A DNA stretch of 64,000 nt, taken from Terriglobia bacterium (GTDB taxonomy: Bacteria > Acidobacteriota > Terriglobia > Bryobacterales > Bryobacteraceae). Numbering within the stretch: the stretch's first letter is position 1; the number at the start of each line of letters is the position of its first letter. This document shows positions 50,827 through 60,338 of this stretch, in pieces. A program made the translations under genes and the position numbers. Under the pieces are notes generated by a model. It ran no database searches. It was not told where the DNA came from and was given only the letters and a program-made list of their open reading frames with translations. The stretch covers positions 141,902 through 205,901 of the forward strand of contig JAIQFS010000006.1 of NCBI GenBank assembly GCA_020073145.1, read 5' to 3'.

Positions 50827-51052
50827 GCGTTTCTCCTTTGGATAGGCGACAAACTCCGCCTGTATGGGGCTATCATAGCGGACCGCAGATGAAGGACCTC
50901 TTAACCGGCAATTAAAATCAGTTCATGTAACGGTCACCGCGGATTTCGGGTTTTCCCAGAGCCGCAAGAGTTTCACCTTGAAAGGTTTACGAAAGGAGGC
51001 GGCTCCGTCCGGACCGCGATTCTTCGGGCACGGCTGTTACAGTCAAGTTGGG

Positions 51053-51262
51053 ATGAAGAAGGCGGAAATTGCGAAACAGCTGGCGCGGCAGTCCGGAGTC
51101 AGCCCGGCTGAAGCCGCCGACCGGCTCGACCGCGTGGTCCGCGAAATCCTGCTGCAACTGCGCCAGGGCAAAGCAGCTCCCCTGCCGGGGCTCGGCAAGT
51201 TCACGCTGGGGCCGAACGGCCATGTCAGCTTCGAGCGCGAGCGAGGCCGCAACCGTGATTGA
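51053..51262 (+). CDS. short HU/IHF-like DNA-binding protein
   Basis: The protein has 69 residues against about 90 for HU. It begins MKKAEIAKQLARQSGVSPAE with the HU helix pair, then LRQGKAAPLPGLGKFTLGPN, the turn after helix 2 and first beta strand of HU/IHF. It stops soon after, so most of the DNA-wrapping beta arm and the C-terminal helix are missing. The stop codon overlaps the GTG start of a TIR-domain gene by 8 bp. Confidence 0.75.
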   Translation: MKKAEIAKQLARQSGVSPAEAADRLDRVVREILLQLRQGKAAPLPGLGKFTLGPNGHVSFERERGRNRD

Positions 51263-51800
51263 GCGCTCCGAGGCGGAGCAACTGGCGCACCTGGTGGTTC
51301 TCAGTCTGGAGCGGGGCAGGGCTGTCGAGATCGACGGCCTTGGGGTGTTCTTTCCGGATGTGCGCTGCGGCTTCCGCTTCGAACCGCGCGCGCCGCAAGT
51401 TTTCATTGCCTATGTGAGAGAAGACCGCGAGGCGGCCGAACGCCTGTTTGACGGGATCGCCGCCGCTGGGTTTGGTCCGTGGATGGATGTCCGCAGGCTG
51501 CTGCCGGGTCAAAACTGGCCGCGTGCCATCGAGAGCGCGATCGAAACGTCCAGTTTCTTCGTGGCCTGCTTTTCTACCCGTTCGGTCAATCAATGGGGCG
51601 GGTTTCAGGCAGAGATCCGTTATGCACTGGACTGCGCGCGCCGCGTGCCCCTGGACGATATCTTTGTGGTCCCGGTGCGATTGGACGCCTGCCGCGTGCC
51701 GCGCTCCATTCAGCGGGAGTTGCAGTACATCGACCTGTTTCCCGACTGGGAGCGCGGCGTCCGGCGCCTCGTGGCCATGATGCGCCGCCGCGCCGCCTAG
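51255..51800 (+). CDS. TIR-domain protein with HU-like N-terminal segment
   Basis: The protein has 181 residues from GTG 51255 (an in-frame ATG at 51222 would add 11). Residues 5-35 (AEQLAHLVVLSLERGRAVEI, DGLGVFFPD) resemble the helix-turn-strand of HU and of the gene upstream. From about 48 to 180 is a TIR fold: VFIAYVREDREAAERLFDGI, MDVRRLLPGQNWPRAIESAI, SSFFVACFSTRSVNQWGGFQ, with Glu120 in the FQAEIRYAL helix at the site of the NADase catalytic glutamate. Bacterial TIR proteins often deplete NAD+ in phage defence. No separate effector or sensor gene follows. Confidence 0.8.
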   Translation: MIERSEAEQLAHLVVLSLERGRAVEIDGLGVFFPDVRCGFRFEPRAPQVFIAYVREDREAAERLFDGIAAAGFGPWMDVRRLLPGQNWPRAIESAIETSSFFVACFSTRSVNQWGGFQAEIRYALDCARRVPLDDIFVVPVRLDACRVPRSIQRELQYIDLFPDWERGVRRLVAMMRRRAA

Positions 51801-51892
51801 CGGCAGCCCGGTCCGTCCGGCTGGTCGAGCGCTAGACACGCTACTCATCCTCGTGCCATACTGATGTGGCATCACCACAGGAGCAAGAGCGC

Positions 51893-54571
51893 ATGTTTGC
51901 CCGTCTGCGGGAATACGGACATCGAATCCTGGCCGTTTTTCGGATCCGTCGCCCCGAGGATGATTTCGACGCCGAATTCGCTGCGCATCTCGAAATGGCG
52001 GCCGAGGAACACCAGCGCCGGGGCATGACAGCGGACGAATCCCGCCGCGCGGCTGCCCTACAGTTTGGGAGCCGGATGGCGGCGAAAGAACGCGCGGCCG
52101 GGCAGCGTGGCTTTCCCAGCCTGGAATCATTTTTCAGGGACATCGTCCAGGGGTTGCGCGTCATGCGCGCCAATCCCCGCTTCACGCTGGCCGCCATCGC
52201 CATGCTCGGCCTCGGCATCGGAGTCAATACCACCGTCGTCACTCTCGCCAACGCCGCGCTTTTCAAAGGCTATCCGCAGGTGGAGCGCAATGACCGGCTG
52301 CTCTACCTCACCATGTACCCGGATTGCTGCGTCTCGTATCCCACGTTCGAGGATTGGCGCGCCAGGGCCCGGTCCTTTCAGGGCATGGCGGCCGTGCACG
52401 ACAGCCGGCGCGCCTTCAACGACGGCGGCGACTCCTCGCAGACCTACTACGCCACCGAAATCACCGCCAATACCTTTCGCCTGGTCGGACGGCAGCCGCT
52501 CCTCGGGCGCGATTTCGCGCATGCGGATGAGCTTCCGGGCGCCCCGCCGGTGGTGATTCTCAGCTACCGTCTGTGGGACCAGCGCTACACCCGAAACCCC
52601 GCCGTTCTCGGCCGCACTGTGCGTCTCAACGGGCAGACCACCACGGTCATCGGCGTCATGCCCCGCGGATTTTCGTTCCCCCAAAACCAGGACCTCTGGG
52701 TGCCCATGGTTCCGGCCGCCGCCATTCGTAACCGCTCCAACTCCGGGCAGATTTGGTACATCTTGGGCCGTCTGGCGGATGGCGTCAGCGTCTCCAGCGC
52801 GCGAGCCGAAATGCAAACCATCGGGCGGCGTTTGCGTACCGCATATCCTCTCACTGACGACGCGCTCCCGCTGGTGCGCACGTTCCCTGAATTCTTCATC
52901 CGCTCCGACTCCATCCGCGTCTACCAGGCCATGCTCGGCGCGGTCAGTTTTCTGCTGCTGATCGCCTGCGCCAATCTGGCCAACCTCCTGCTGGCACGCT
53001 CGATCGACTGCTCGCGCGAGTTGTCGGTCCGCCTCGCCCTGGGCGCCGGCCGCTGGCGCATCACCCGCCAACTTCTGGTGGAAAGCGTCCTGCTCTCCGC
53101 GCCCGGCGGCGTGCTCGGCTGGGCCATCGCCCGCTACGGCATTCATCTGTATGCCCGCTTTGCGGACGGCGCCGGGTTGTCCAGTTGGACAGGCATCTGG
53201 TTCGCCAACATCCTGGACTATTCCATGGACACGCGCGTGTTCGTCTACCTGGTCGCCATCTCGCTCGGCACGGGCTTGCTGTTCGGACTCGCGCCCGCGC
53301 TGCGGCTGTCCAAGCTCGACCTCCACCATATGTTGAAGGATGGCGGCCGCGGCGCCACGGGCGGTGCGCGCGGCAAACGGCTGTCCGCGCTCCTGGTCAT
53401 GGGGGAAACCGCTTTGACCGTCGTGCTGCTCGCCGGCTCCGGCGTGATGATCCGCAGTTTCTTGAAGATCTACAACGCCCAACTCGGCTTTGACGCTTCG
53501 CGCGAAGTGATGATGGTGCTCAACCTGCCATCGCGCTACCCGGCTTCCGAAGCCATCTCGTTTGTCGATCGTCTCAAGGCACGCCTGGAAGCCTTACCCG
53601 GCGTGGAGGCCGTCGCCATCGCGAACTCGCGTCCGGTCCTCCCCGCGCGCAACCTCGCTTATGAAGTCGAGGATTCACCTCCTGCTGCCGATGCCGGCAA
53701 CGAGCAGTCCCGTCCGAAAACTTCATGGATCGTCACCACCCCGGACCATTTTCGAAGCCTCGGGCGGTCCATGGTGGCGGGCCGCGACTTCAACGGCGCG
53801 GACACCGCCGCGGGTCGCCCCGTGGTCATCGTCAACAGCCGGTTTGCTTCCTCCGTCTGGCCGCATCAAAACGCGCTTGGGAAACATCTCCGTCTCTTCG
53901 AGCGCCATGCCGCCGGGCCGTGGCTGACCGTGGTGGGGATTGCCCCCGATATCGCGCAGGGGGACTTCCTGCATTCGCTGTTTCAATTCCTGCCGGAACT
54001 CTACTTGCCGTTTGCCCAGAAGCCCACTGCCTCCATCTGTGTGCAGGCGCTGACCCGGGTGCCTCCGGCAACCCTCGCCGCCTCACTGGATCGCGAGTTG
54101 CATGCGCTCGATCCGGCCTTGCCGTTTGCCATCCCCCCGCAAAGCGTAGCGGAGAATCTGGGCCAGGTCCATCGCTACCAAGGCGCCGTCAGTCTTCTAT
54201 TTCTGATTTTCGCCGCCGTCGCGCTCTTGCTGGCTTCCACGGGTCTCTATGCGGTGGTCGGCCATTCGGTCAGCCGGCGCACGCAAGAAATCGGCGTTCG
54301 CATCGCGCTGGGCGCGACCGCCACCCGGATTCTCAGCCTAGTGACGCGCCAGGCGATCGTTCCGGTCGGCGTGGGCCTCGCCGCCGGCCTCGGCGCCTCG
54401 CTGGCCGTCAACCGCATCCTGGACACGTTTCTCGTCGGCGTGTCCCCTTCCGATCCCATCGCCTTAGGGGGCACCACGGTGATCCTGATTCTGTGCGCCG
54501 CGCTCGGCTGCCTGATTCCCGCGGCACGCGCCGCCCGCATCGATCCGGCCCAGGCGATCCGCTACGAGTAG
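51893..54571 (+). CDS. ADOP-family (acidobacterial duplicated orphan permease) ABC transporter permease
   Basis: The protein has 892 residues from ATG 51893, with AGGAG 10 bp ahead. A short cytoplasmic N-terminal part (DFDAEFAAHLEMAAEEHQRR) typical of ADOP precedes two MacB/FtsX-type halves, each with an extracytoplasmic MacB-like domain and about four membrane helices in total per unit. Seen: FRDIVQGLRVMRANPRFTLA, LLLIACANLANLLLARSIDC, RELSVRLALGAGRWRITRQL, and at the end RRTQEIGVRIALGATATRIL and LIPAARAARIDPAQAIRYE. No ATPase gene is adjacent, which defines the orphan type. Confidence 0.94.
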   Translation: MFARLREYGHRILAVFRIRRPEDDFDAEFAAHLEMAAEEHQRRGMTADESRRAAALQFGSRMAAKERAAGQRGFPSLESFFRDIVQGLRVMRANPRFTLAAIAMLGLGIGVNTTVVTLANAALFKGYPQVERNDRLLYLTMYPDCCVSYPTFEDWRARARSFQGMAAVHDSRRAFNDGGDSSQTYYATEITANTFRLVGRQPLLGRDFAHADELPGAPPVVILSYRLWDQRYTRNPAVLGRTVRLNGQTTTVIGVMPRGFSFPQNQDLWVPMVPAAAIRNRSNSGQIWYILGRLADGVSVSSARAEMQTIGRRLRTAYPLTDDALPLVRTFPEFFIRSDSIRVYQAMLGAVSFLLLIACANLANLLLARSIDCSRELSVRLALGAGRWRITRQLLVESVLLSAPGGVLGWAIARYGIHLYARFADGAGLSSWTGIWFANILDYSMDTRVFVYLVAISLGTGLLFGLAPALRLSKLDLHHMLKDGGRGATGGARGKRLSALLVMGETALTVVLLAGSGVMIRSFLKIYNAQLGFDASREVMMVLNLPSRYPASEAISFVDRLKARLEALPGVEAVAIANSRPVLPARNLAYEVEDSPPAADAGNEQSRPKTSWIVTTPDHFRSLGRSMVAGRDFNGADTAAGRPVVIVNSRFASSVWPHQNALGKHLRLFERHAAGPWLTVVGIAPDIAQGDFLHSLFQFLPELYLPFAQKPTASICVQALTRVPPATLAASLDRELHALDPALPFAIPPQSVAENLGQVHRYQGAVSLLFLIFAAVALLLASTGLYAVVGHSVSRRTQEIGVRIALGATATRILSLVTRQAIVPVGVGLAAGLGASLAVNRILDTFLVGVSPSDPIALGGTTVILILCAALGCLIPAARAARIDPAQAIRYE

Positions 54572-54619
54572 CGATTTGCTTGAGCAGCGCCCAGCGCCCG
54601 GTTCGTTTAGAATTGACCC

Positions 54620-55141
54620 ATGCCTTCTCATAACCAGCCGCCCTTCCGGGCCCTGCTCCCGATCCTGATCCTGGCCGCCCTACCGGTGTTCGGCCAAACC
54701 GATGTCCAGACGGTCGTCCTCAAACACCTGAAGACCTCGCGCGATTTCACGTTACAGGTGGCAAACCAGATGCCGGAGTCGAGCTACGACTTCAAGCTGA
54801 CGCCGCCGCAGATGAGCTTTGCCGAACAGATGGTGCACCTCTCACAGGAGATGGGAGGCGTCCTGGCGAACTTCTCGGGCGGAAAACCGGTGATTTCCAA
54901 GCCGGCATCATTGAAGAAGACGGACGTTCTGGCGTTCATTCAGAAGTCCTTCGATGGGACGATCGACCAGGTTTCGAAGCTGACGCCCGACCAGATCGCC
55001 AAGACGTACCAGAGCGAAGCGGGCACCGTGACCGGCCTCGAGGTGCTGATGTTCCTGATGGATCACACCACGCACCACCGGGCATCGGCGGAGATGTATC
55101 TGCGTGCGAAAGGGATCACACCGGCGGAATACCAGTTCTAG
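54620..55141 (+). CDS. exported DinB-family protein
   Basis: The protein has 173 residues with a signal peptide (RALLPILILAALPVFGQ). The four-helix DinB/YfiT fold shows the metal-binding His in FAEQMVHLSQEMGG and the C-terminal DHTTHHRASAEMYLRAKG. DinB-like proteins are putative metal-dependent thiol transferases or hydrolases. Export to the periplasm is unusual for the wider family but common for acidobacterial members. Enzyme activity not determinable. Confidence 0.88.
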   Translation: MPSHNQPPFRALLPILILAALPVFGQTDVQTVVLKHLKTSRDFTLQVANQMPESSYDFKLTPPQMSFAEQMVHLSQEMGGVLANFSGGKPVISKPASLKKTDVLAFIQKSFDGTIDQVSKLTPDQIAKTYQSEAGTVTGLEVLMFLMDHTTHHRASAEMYLRAKGITPAEYQF

Positions 55142-55288
55142 CTCCCAGGCGGCCAGAGCGGTCTGGACGAGCGCAACCACCGGCGCGCGCGCCGTGTCCA
55201 GAGAAGGCCCGGGGCGATCGTTTCAAGTATTCTGGGTCTGGTAGGTAGGGCCCGCACCGGCCGGGACACCCGGCCTATAGGAGCGTTG

Positions 55289-58045
55289 ATGGACCAGGAC
55301 CTTTGGCGAAGGGCTGAAGCCCTTTCTCAGGACGCATTGAAGCGAGCGCCTGAAGCCCGCCAGGCGTTTCTGGACACCGCCTGCGGTGGAAACCCATCGC
55401 TGCGTAGCGCCGTGGAGTTGATCCTCGCTCAGGAGCGCAATCGGGAAACCGCCACCATGACGATGGCGGACACCGGCTTCCAGCCGGGCCGGCAACTGGG
55501 ACCCTATCGGATTGTGTCTCCGTTAGGCGCCGGCGGAATGGGCACGGTGTATCGGGCGCATGACACCAAGCTGGGCCGGGACGTGGCCATCAAGACGCTG
55601 CCTCCGGAGTATGCGAACGATCCGGACCGGCTGGCCCGGCTCCGCCGCGAGGCACGGACCCTCGCCGCGCTGAATCACCCCAACATCGCCGCCATCTACG
55701 GGCTGGAGGAACCCGGCGACGCCCTTTGTCTGGTCCTCGAATTGGTGGAAGGCGAGACGCTGCGCGGGCCCATGCCCGTAGCCGCCGCTCTCGAGGCGGC
55801 GCATCAAGTGGCCCAAGCCCTGGAAGCCGCGCACGAAAAAGGAATCGTCCACCGCGATTTGAAGCCCGCCAACATCAAGCGGACACCGCAGGGAAAGGTC
55901 AAGGTGCTGGACTTCGGTTTGGCCAAGGCAGTCTGGGGCACCGAAAGGAACGAGAATTTCGCGCCGTCAACCCTGATGACGGGCGAGGAGACGGTCGCTG
56001 GCCAGATCGTGGGAACGCCTCCCTACATGAGCCCGGAGCAGGCGCGCGGAGAAACCACCAATAAGGGGACCGACATCTGGGCCTTCGGTTGCGTCCTCTA
56101 CGAACTGCTGTCGGGCAAGCGCGCGTTTCCGGGCGGGTCCATCCGGGAAACCCTGTTGGCCGTGACCGAGCGTGACCCGGACTGGCAGGCGCTGCCGGCC
56201 AAAACCCCCGGGAGCGTGCGCGACCTATTGCGCCAGTGTCTCCAAAAGGACGCAAGCCGCCGTCTGCAAACGGTAGCCGATGCCCGGCTGATGATTGAGC
56301 AGTCGCAGCGCAGGTGGAAGGCGTGGCACGCTGGCCCGATTGCCGCCGCGGTGGTGGCGATACTGGCGCTGGCAGGAATTGCCGGCTGGTACTTTGCCGG
56401 CCGCAAGCGTCCGGTCACATCGCCCTCCGAATACGTTCAGATCACCGATTTCAGCGACTCCGCTTCGGCGCCGGCGCTTTCGCCGGATGGCCGCATGGTG
56501 ACCTTCTTACGCGGCGGAAATCCCTTTCTCACTGCCGAACAGGTCTATGTGAAGCTGCTTCCGGAGGGCCAATCGACACAGGTCACCAACGATCCGCGTC
56601 CAAAGTACAATCCGGTGTTTACACCGGACGGCTCACGCGTTGCCTACACGGTGAACGATCGCGAGGCGAATTCCTGGGACACCATTACCGTGCCGGTGAC
56701 AGGGGGAACGCCCACCAGGCTGATGCGCAATGCCGCGGGAATGAGCTGGATCGGAAACGGCCGCATTCTCTTTTCGGAGATCATGAGGGGCACGCTCACC
56801 CACATGGGGATCGTCACTTCCCTGGAAAGCCGGGCGGAGGAACGGCAGATTTACTTCCCGGATCACGAGCGCGCTATGGCGCACTACTCGTTCCTCTCAC
56901 CGGACCAAAAGTCCATTTTGGCAGTGGAGATGGATCCCGCCTGGCTGCCCTGCAAACTCGTGACCATGGAGACAGGTTCCCAAGCGCGGCAGGTCGGCCC
57001 TTCGGGCTCGTGTACCGCGGCCGCGTGGTCTCCCGACGGGAAATGGATGTACTTCACGGCGCAGGCGAACGGGGGCAGTCATCTATGGCGGCAGAGGTTT
57101 CCCAACGGGGCTCCGGAGCAGATCACCGCGGGGCCGGGCGAAGAAGAAGGGCTGGCCATGGCGCCGGACGGGAAATCGCTGATTTCCTCGGTGGGTGCTC
57201 GCAAAAGTTCGGTGTGGATGCATGACGCTGCCGGGGAGCGTCCCCTCTCCCCCGAAGGTTCGGCGGCCTCTCCCAAGTTTTCCAGCGACGGCAAACGGGT
57301 CTACTATCTGCTGCGAAAGAAGACCGCTGACGCCAGCGAGCTGTGGTTCACGGAACGTGCTTCGGGAATGTCCCATGCTGCGCTGCCCGGCGTTCTGCTC
57401 ATCGACTTTGACATCTCGCGCGACGGGCAGCAGGTGGCGTTTACGACCGGCAACGGTTCGGATTTTCAGATTTTCCTTGCGCTCCTGGATGGAAGCGCGG
57501 CGCCGCGCCTGGTCGTGCGTGGCGGAAACAAGGTCAGTTTCGGCCCGCCCGGCGAACTGGTCTTTCGGCAATTGGGAGCGCACGCTACCTACCTTGCCCG
57601 CGTCAAAACCGATGGAACGGGTTTGGAGCGGATTCTCGACGATCCCATTGCGGGTATGGGCTTTGTGTCGCCAGACGGGAGTTGGGCCACCGTTTCGGGT
57701 GTCGGCCAGGCCGACGGCACGTTCGCCGTATCCGTCAACGACCGAACCCGAAAACTGATTTGCTCCGGGCTTTGTCAGCCGCGTTGGTCGGCCGACGGCG
57801 CCTCCCTCTTTGTGACCATGAACCCCACTCCGGCGGAGGCCCGCCCGACTCTGGTCTTTCCCATTCCTCCCGGAGCCGGCCTGCCGGCCTTGCCCGCGCA
57901 GGGATGGGGGCCGCACGCCGGTGAGGAATTGCGTGGCATCCAAAAGATCGGCAAAGACTGGCCGGCGCCCGGCCCGGACCCCCAGACGTATGCGTTCGTG
58001 AAGTCGGAATTCGTGGCCAACTTATTCCGGATTCCGCTCCATTAG
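55289..58045 (+). CDS. membrane serine/threonine protein kinase with PD40/TolB-type propeller
   Basis: The protein has 918 residues from ATG 55289, preceded by TAGGAG. The kinase domain spans about 70-335: [30 protein letters not shown], catalytic [10 protein letters not shown] (about 187), [21 protein letters not shown]. One membrane helix follows ([20 protein letters not shown], about 348-368). The rest, presumably periplasmic, is a PD40 beta-propeller ([44 protein letters not shown]). This PknB-like architecture is abundant in Acidobacteriota. A short TTG just upstream is a less likely start. Confidence 0.94.
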   Translation: MDQDLWRRAEALSQDALKRAPEARQAFLDTACGGNPSLRSAVELILAQERNRETATMTMADTGFQPGRQLGPYRIVSPLGAGGMGTVYRAHDTKLGRDVAIKTLPPEYANDPDRLARLRREARTLAALNHPNIAAIYGLEEPGDALCLVLELVEGETLRGPMPVAAALEAAHQVAQALEAAHEKGIVHRDLKPANIKRTPQGKVKVLDFGLAKAVWGTERNENFAPSTLMTGEETVAGQIVGTPPYMSPEQARGETTNKGTDIWAFGCVLYELLSGKRAFPGGSIRETLLAVTERDPDWQALPAKTPGSVRDLLRQCLQKDASRRLQTVADARLMIEQSQRRWKAWHAGPIAAAVVAILALAGIAGWYFAGRKRPVTSPSEYVQITDFSDSASAPALSPDGRMVTFLRGGNPFLTAEQVYVKLLPEGQSTQVTNDPRPKYNPVFTPDGSRVAYTVNDREANSWDTITVPVTGGTPTRLMRNAAGMSWIGNGRILFSEIMRGTLTHMGIVTSLESRAEERQIYFPDHERAMAHYSFLSPDQKSILAVEMDPAWLPCKLVTMETGSQARQVGPSGSCTAAAWSPDGKWMYFTAQANGGSHLWRQRFPNGAPEQITAGPGEEEGLAMAPDGKSLISSVGARKSSVWMHDAAGERPLSPEGSAASPKFSSDGKRVYYLLRKKTADASELWFTERASGMSHAALPGVLLIDFDISRDGQQVAFTTGNGSDFQIFLALLDGSAAPRLVVRGGNKVSFGPPGELVFRQLGAHATYLARVKTDGTGLERILDDPIAGMGFVSPDGSWATVSGVGQADGTFAVSVNDRTRKLICSGLCQPRWSADGASLFVTMNPTPAEARPTLVFPIPPGAGLPALPAQGWGPHAGEELRGIQKIGKDWPAPGPDPQTYAFVKSEFVANLFRIPLH

Positions 58046-58052
58046 ACGATCG

Positions 58053-58088
58053 TTGACAGCGTCCGCCGTTTCCGGTACAGTTTGTACC
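58053..58088 (+). promoter_or_regulatory. promoter and dyad operator of BlaI-M56 operon 2
   Basis: TTGACA (58053-58058), a 17-bp spacer and TACAGT (58076-58081) form a promoter whose predicted start is near 58088, next to the ATG at 58089. The inverted repeat GGTACA-GTT-TGTACC (58074-58088) covers the -10 and the start point. Its TACA/TGTA half-sites are those typical of BlaI/MecI operators. Confidence 0.8.
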
Positions 58089-58493
58089 ATGACAAGGAAG
58101 ACCAGATCCGGCGCTCCCGTCCGCTCCCCGCTTTCCGATCTCGAGAGCGAGGTGATGCAGGTGGTCTGGGACCGGGGCCCCTGTGCCGTCGAAGCCGTCT
58201 ATGAGGTTGTCTCCCAAAAGCGGGATCTGAAGGAAACCAGCGTCCGGACCATCCTGCGCCGCCTGGAGCAGAAGGGCTACCTGCGGCATCGGCAAACAGG
58301 CCGAGCGTACGAGTATCTGGCAGCCGAACCCGCCCGCAGCTTAGCTGCCCGAGCGGTACGGCAGATCATCGACCGGTTTTGCAAGGGTTCGGTGGAGGAC
58401 CTGGTCAGCGGGATGGTTGAGGGCAAGATGCTAAGCAAGCGTGAAATGGACCGGCTGGAGGAGTTCGTGCGCCACAACAAAGAGGGCAAGTGA
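58089..58493 (+). CDS. BlaI/MecI-family transcriptional repressor 2
   Basis: The protein has 134 residues with the family winged helix (LSDLESEVMQVVWDRGPCAV, TSVRTILRRLEQKGYLRHRQ) and dimerisation helices (LAARAVRQIIDRFCKGSVED, LSKREMDRLEEFVRHNKEGK). It is only loosely similar to the protein at 24128-24508. The message is probably leaderless because the predicted transcript starts one base before the ATG. An M56 gene starts 1 bp after its stop. Confidence 0.93.
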   Translation: MTRKTRSGAPVRSPLSDLESEVMQVVWDRGPCAVEAVYEVVSQKRDLKETSVRTILRRLEQKGYLRHRQTGRAYEYLAAEPARSLAARAVRQIIDRFCKGSVEDLVSGMVEGKMLSKREMDRLEEFVRHNKEGK

Positions 58494-58494
58494 A

Positions 58495-60237
58495 ATGGAA
58501 CGCCTATTCTTCGAATTCATGGTGCGTAGCATGTTGATTGCGGCCGTGACCGGCGCGGCGCTTTGGGCACTGCGCATCCGGTCTGCTTCGGCTAGACATG
58601 CGGGTTGGGCGAGCGTGATGCTAGCCATCCTGGTTCTGCCTGCGTGGATGCTGTGGGGGCCCAAGGCGCGGCTGGCGGTGCTGCCCGCGCGGCACGCGGC
58701 CGTGGCTTCGATTCGGATCGGAAAGACGCGGCCCCCGGCGGCCGTCCTTCCCGTACAGACCCCGGCGCCCGCGTCCGCGCCCTCCATCCGGTGGCAATGG
58801 GACGATTTCTTCGCCGCTGTCTATCTCCTCGGCGCAGCCGTGCTCTTGCTGCGGCTCACGATTGGGACGATTCGCGCGAACGGACTAACGAGCACGGCGG
58901 TCTCCGCCCCGGTAACGGTCGGGCTGCTGGATCCGCGAATCATTCTGCCGGAATCGGCCATCGACTGGCCGCCGGCCCAGCTTGAGGCGGTGATGGCTCA
59001 TGAGCGAGAACACCTTCGCCGCCGGGACCCATTGTTTCAATGGCTGGCCCTGCTTAGTCGCGCCTTATTCTGGTTCAATCCGCTGGCGTGGTGGCTGGAG
59101 CGAACGATTGCGGCGCTGGCCGAAGAGGCTTGCGATCGAGCGGTGATCGAACGCGGCCACGACCCTCTGGAGTATGCTCTCTATCTGCTCGAAATGGCTC
59201 GCGCCGTGGAGCGCGCAGGAGCGCGTGTCAACGTTCTGGCGATGGCAATGCCGGGTATCTCTCTGCCCCATCGGATTAGGACCATCGTCGCGGGAGCACC
59301 GGTTCCACGCATCTCGCGGAAAAGATCCATCTGCGCTGGATTGGCAGTAGCGATTCCCTCGGCGCTCCTGGCATCCGGAACTCTCAATCGCACCCGGACC
59401 ACGGTGCCTCCGATGCCGACTCGGGCACAAGAGATTCCGCTGCGGCCCGTTTTGCTGGCTCAAGCGCAAGCAGCACCGGACGCCCCCCGACCGGCTCCGA
59501 TGCCGGAGTTCGAGGTCGCCAGTGTGCGCCCGTCCAATCCGGACCAGAGCTACCTCGACTCTGCCACTCCCAGCCTGAGAGTCGGCGGGGACCAGTACTT
59601 GAGATTCGTCCAGATCACCTTGCGGGACCTCATCATGCTCGCTTATGGCCTTGGCGCGGGACAGATTCAAGGCCCTCGCTTTCTGAACGGATCTCCTGAA
59701 AACCCCGCCGACCGCTTTGACATTGCAGCCAAGGTTCCTGCGGGCGCCACTGCTGACCAAGTGCCGCTGATGTTGCAGGCGCTGCTTGCCGACCGCTTCC
59801 ACTTGAGATTCCACCGCGACAACAAAACCATGGACATCTATGCGCTGGAACTGGCCAAGTCCGGGCCCAAAATGAAGGAGTCACCCGAGGGTGCGACGGG
59901 TCCCGCTCACTGCGCCCGGTCCGTCGGCGCCCAACAGGAACAACTGACCCTGACAGCGACCTGCAGCCGTTTGACGGCTGCCGACATCGCACAACAAGTG
60001 CAGTCGTTGGCCCCCGGCTATTTCCGCGCCGGACCGGTGGTCGATCTCACCGGCCTCAAAGGGACCTACGATTTCACATTGGAGTGGATCACCGCCGGGC
60101 AAGTGAATCAAGGCGCTGATGGTCCCTCGATGTTCGACGCGGTCCAACAACAGCTCGGCTTGAAGCTGGAGCGCCGGAAGCAGGCTGTCGAAATCATGAT
60201 GATCGACAAGCTCGATCGGACTCCGACGGAGAATTGA
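58495..60237 (+). CDS. M56 metalloprotease fused to a C-terminal TIGR03435 domain
   Basis: The protein has 580 residues. Membrane helices (RSMLIAAVTGAALWALRI, AGWASVMLAILVLPAWML) lead into an M56 domain with zinc motif HEREH at about 169-173, then ALFWFNPLAWWLERTIAALA and EEACDRAVIERG. A further membrane helix (CAGLAVAIPSALLASG) lies near 285-300. From about 337 the chain is a complete TIGR03435 domain: PEFEVASVRPSNPDQSYLDS, RFVQITLRDLIMLAYGLGAG, LLADRFHLRFHRDNKTMDIY, VVDLTGLKGTYDFTLEW and the final MIDKLDRTPTEN. The latter is extracytoplasmic and probably the sensor. It pairs with the BlaI repressor upstream. Confidence 0.92.
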   Translation: MERLFFEFMVRSMLIAAVTGAALWALRIRSASARHAGWASVMLAILVLPAWMLWGPKARLAVLPARHAAVASIRIGKTRPPAAVLPVQTPAPASAPSIRWQWDDFFAAVYLLGAAVLLLRLTIGTIRANGLTSTAVSAPVTVGLLDPRIILPESAIDWPPAQLEAVMAHEREHLRRRDPLFQWLALLSRALFWFNPLAWWLERTIAALAEEACDRAVIERGHDPLEYALYLLEMARAVERAGARVNVLAMAMPGISLPHRIRTIVAGAPVPRISRKRSICAGLAVAIPSALLASGTLNRTRTTVPPMPTRAQEIPLRPVLLAQAQAAPDAPRPAPMPEFEVASVRPSNPDQSYLDSATPSLRVGGDQYLRFVQITLRDLIMLAYGLGAGQIQGPRFLNGSPENPADRFDIAAKVPAGATADQVPLMLQALLADRFHLRFHRDNKTMDIYALELAKSGPKMKESPEGATGPAHCARSVGAQQEQLTLTATCSRLTAADIAQQVQSLAPGYFRAGPVVDLTGLKGTYDFTLEWITAGQVNQGADGPSMFDAVQQQLGLKLERRKQAVEIMMIDKLDRTPTEN

Positions 60238-60338
60238 CCATTTAGAGCCGGCCAAAACGGGAGTTCGGTCGCGAGCAGTGAAATGGCTTCTCCCCGATGG
60301 ATTGGAGCAGGCCGATTTGTAGTAAAAGGAACGAGGTG

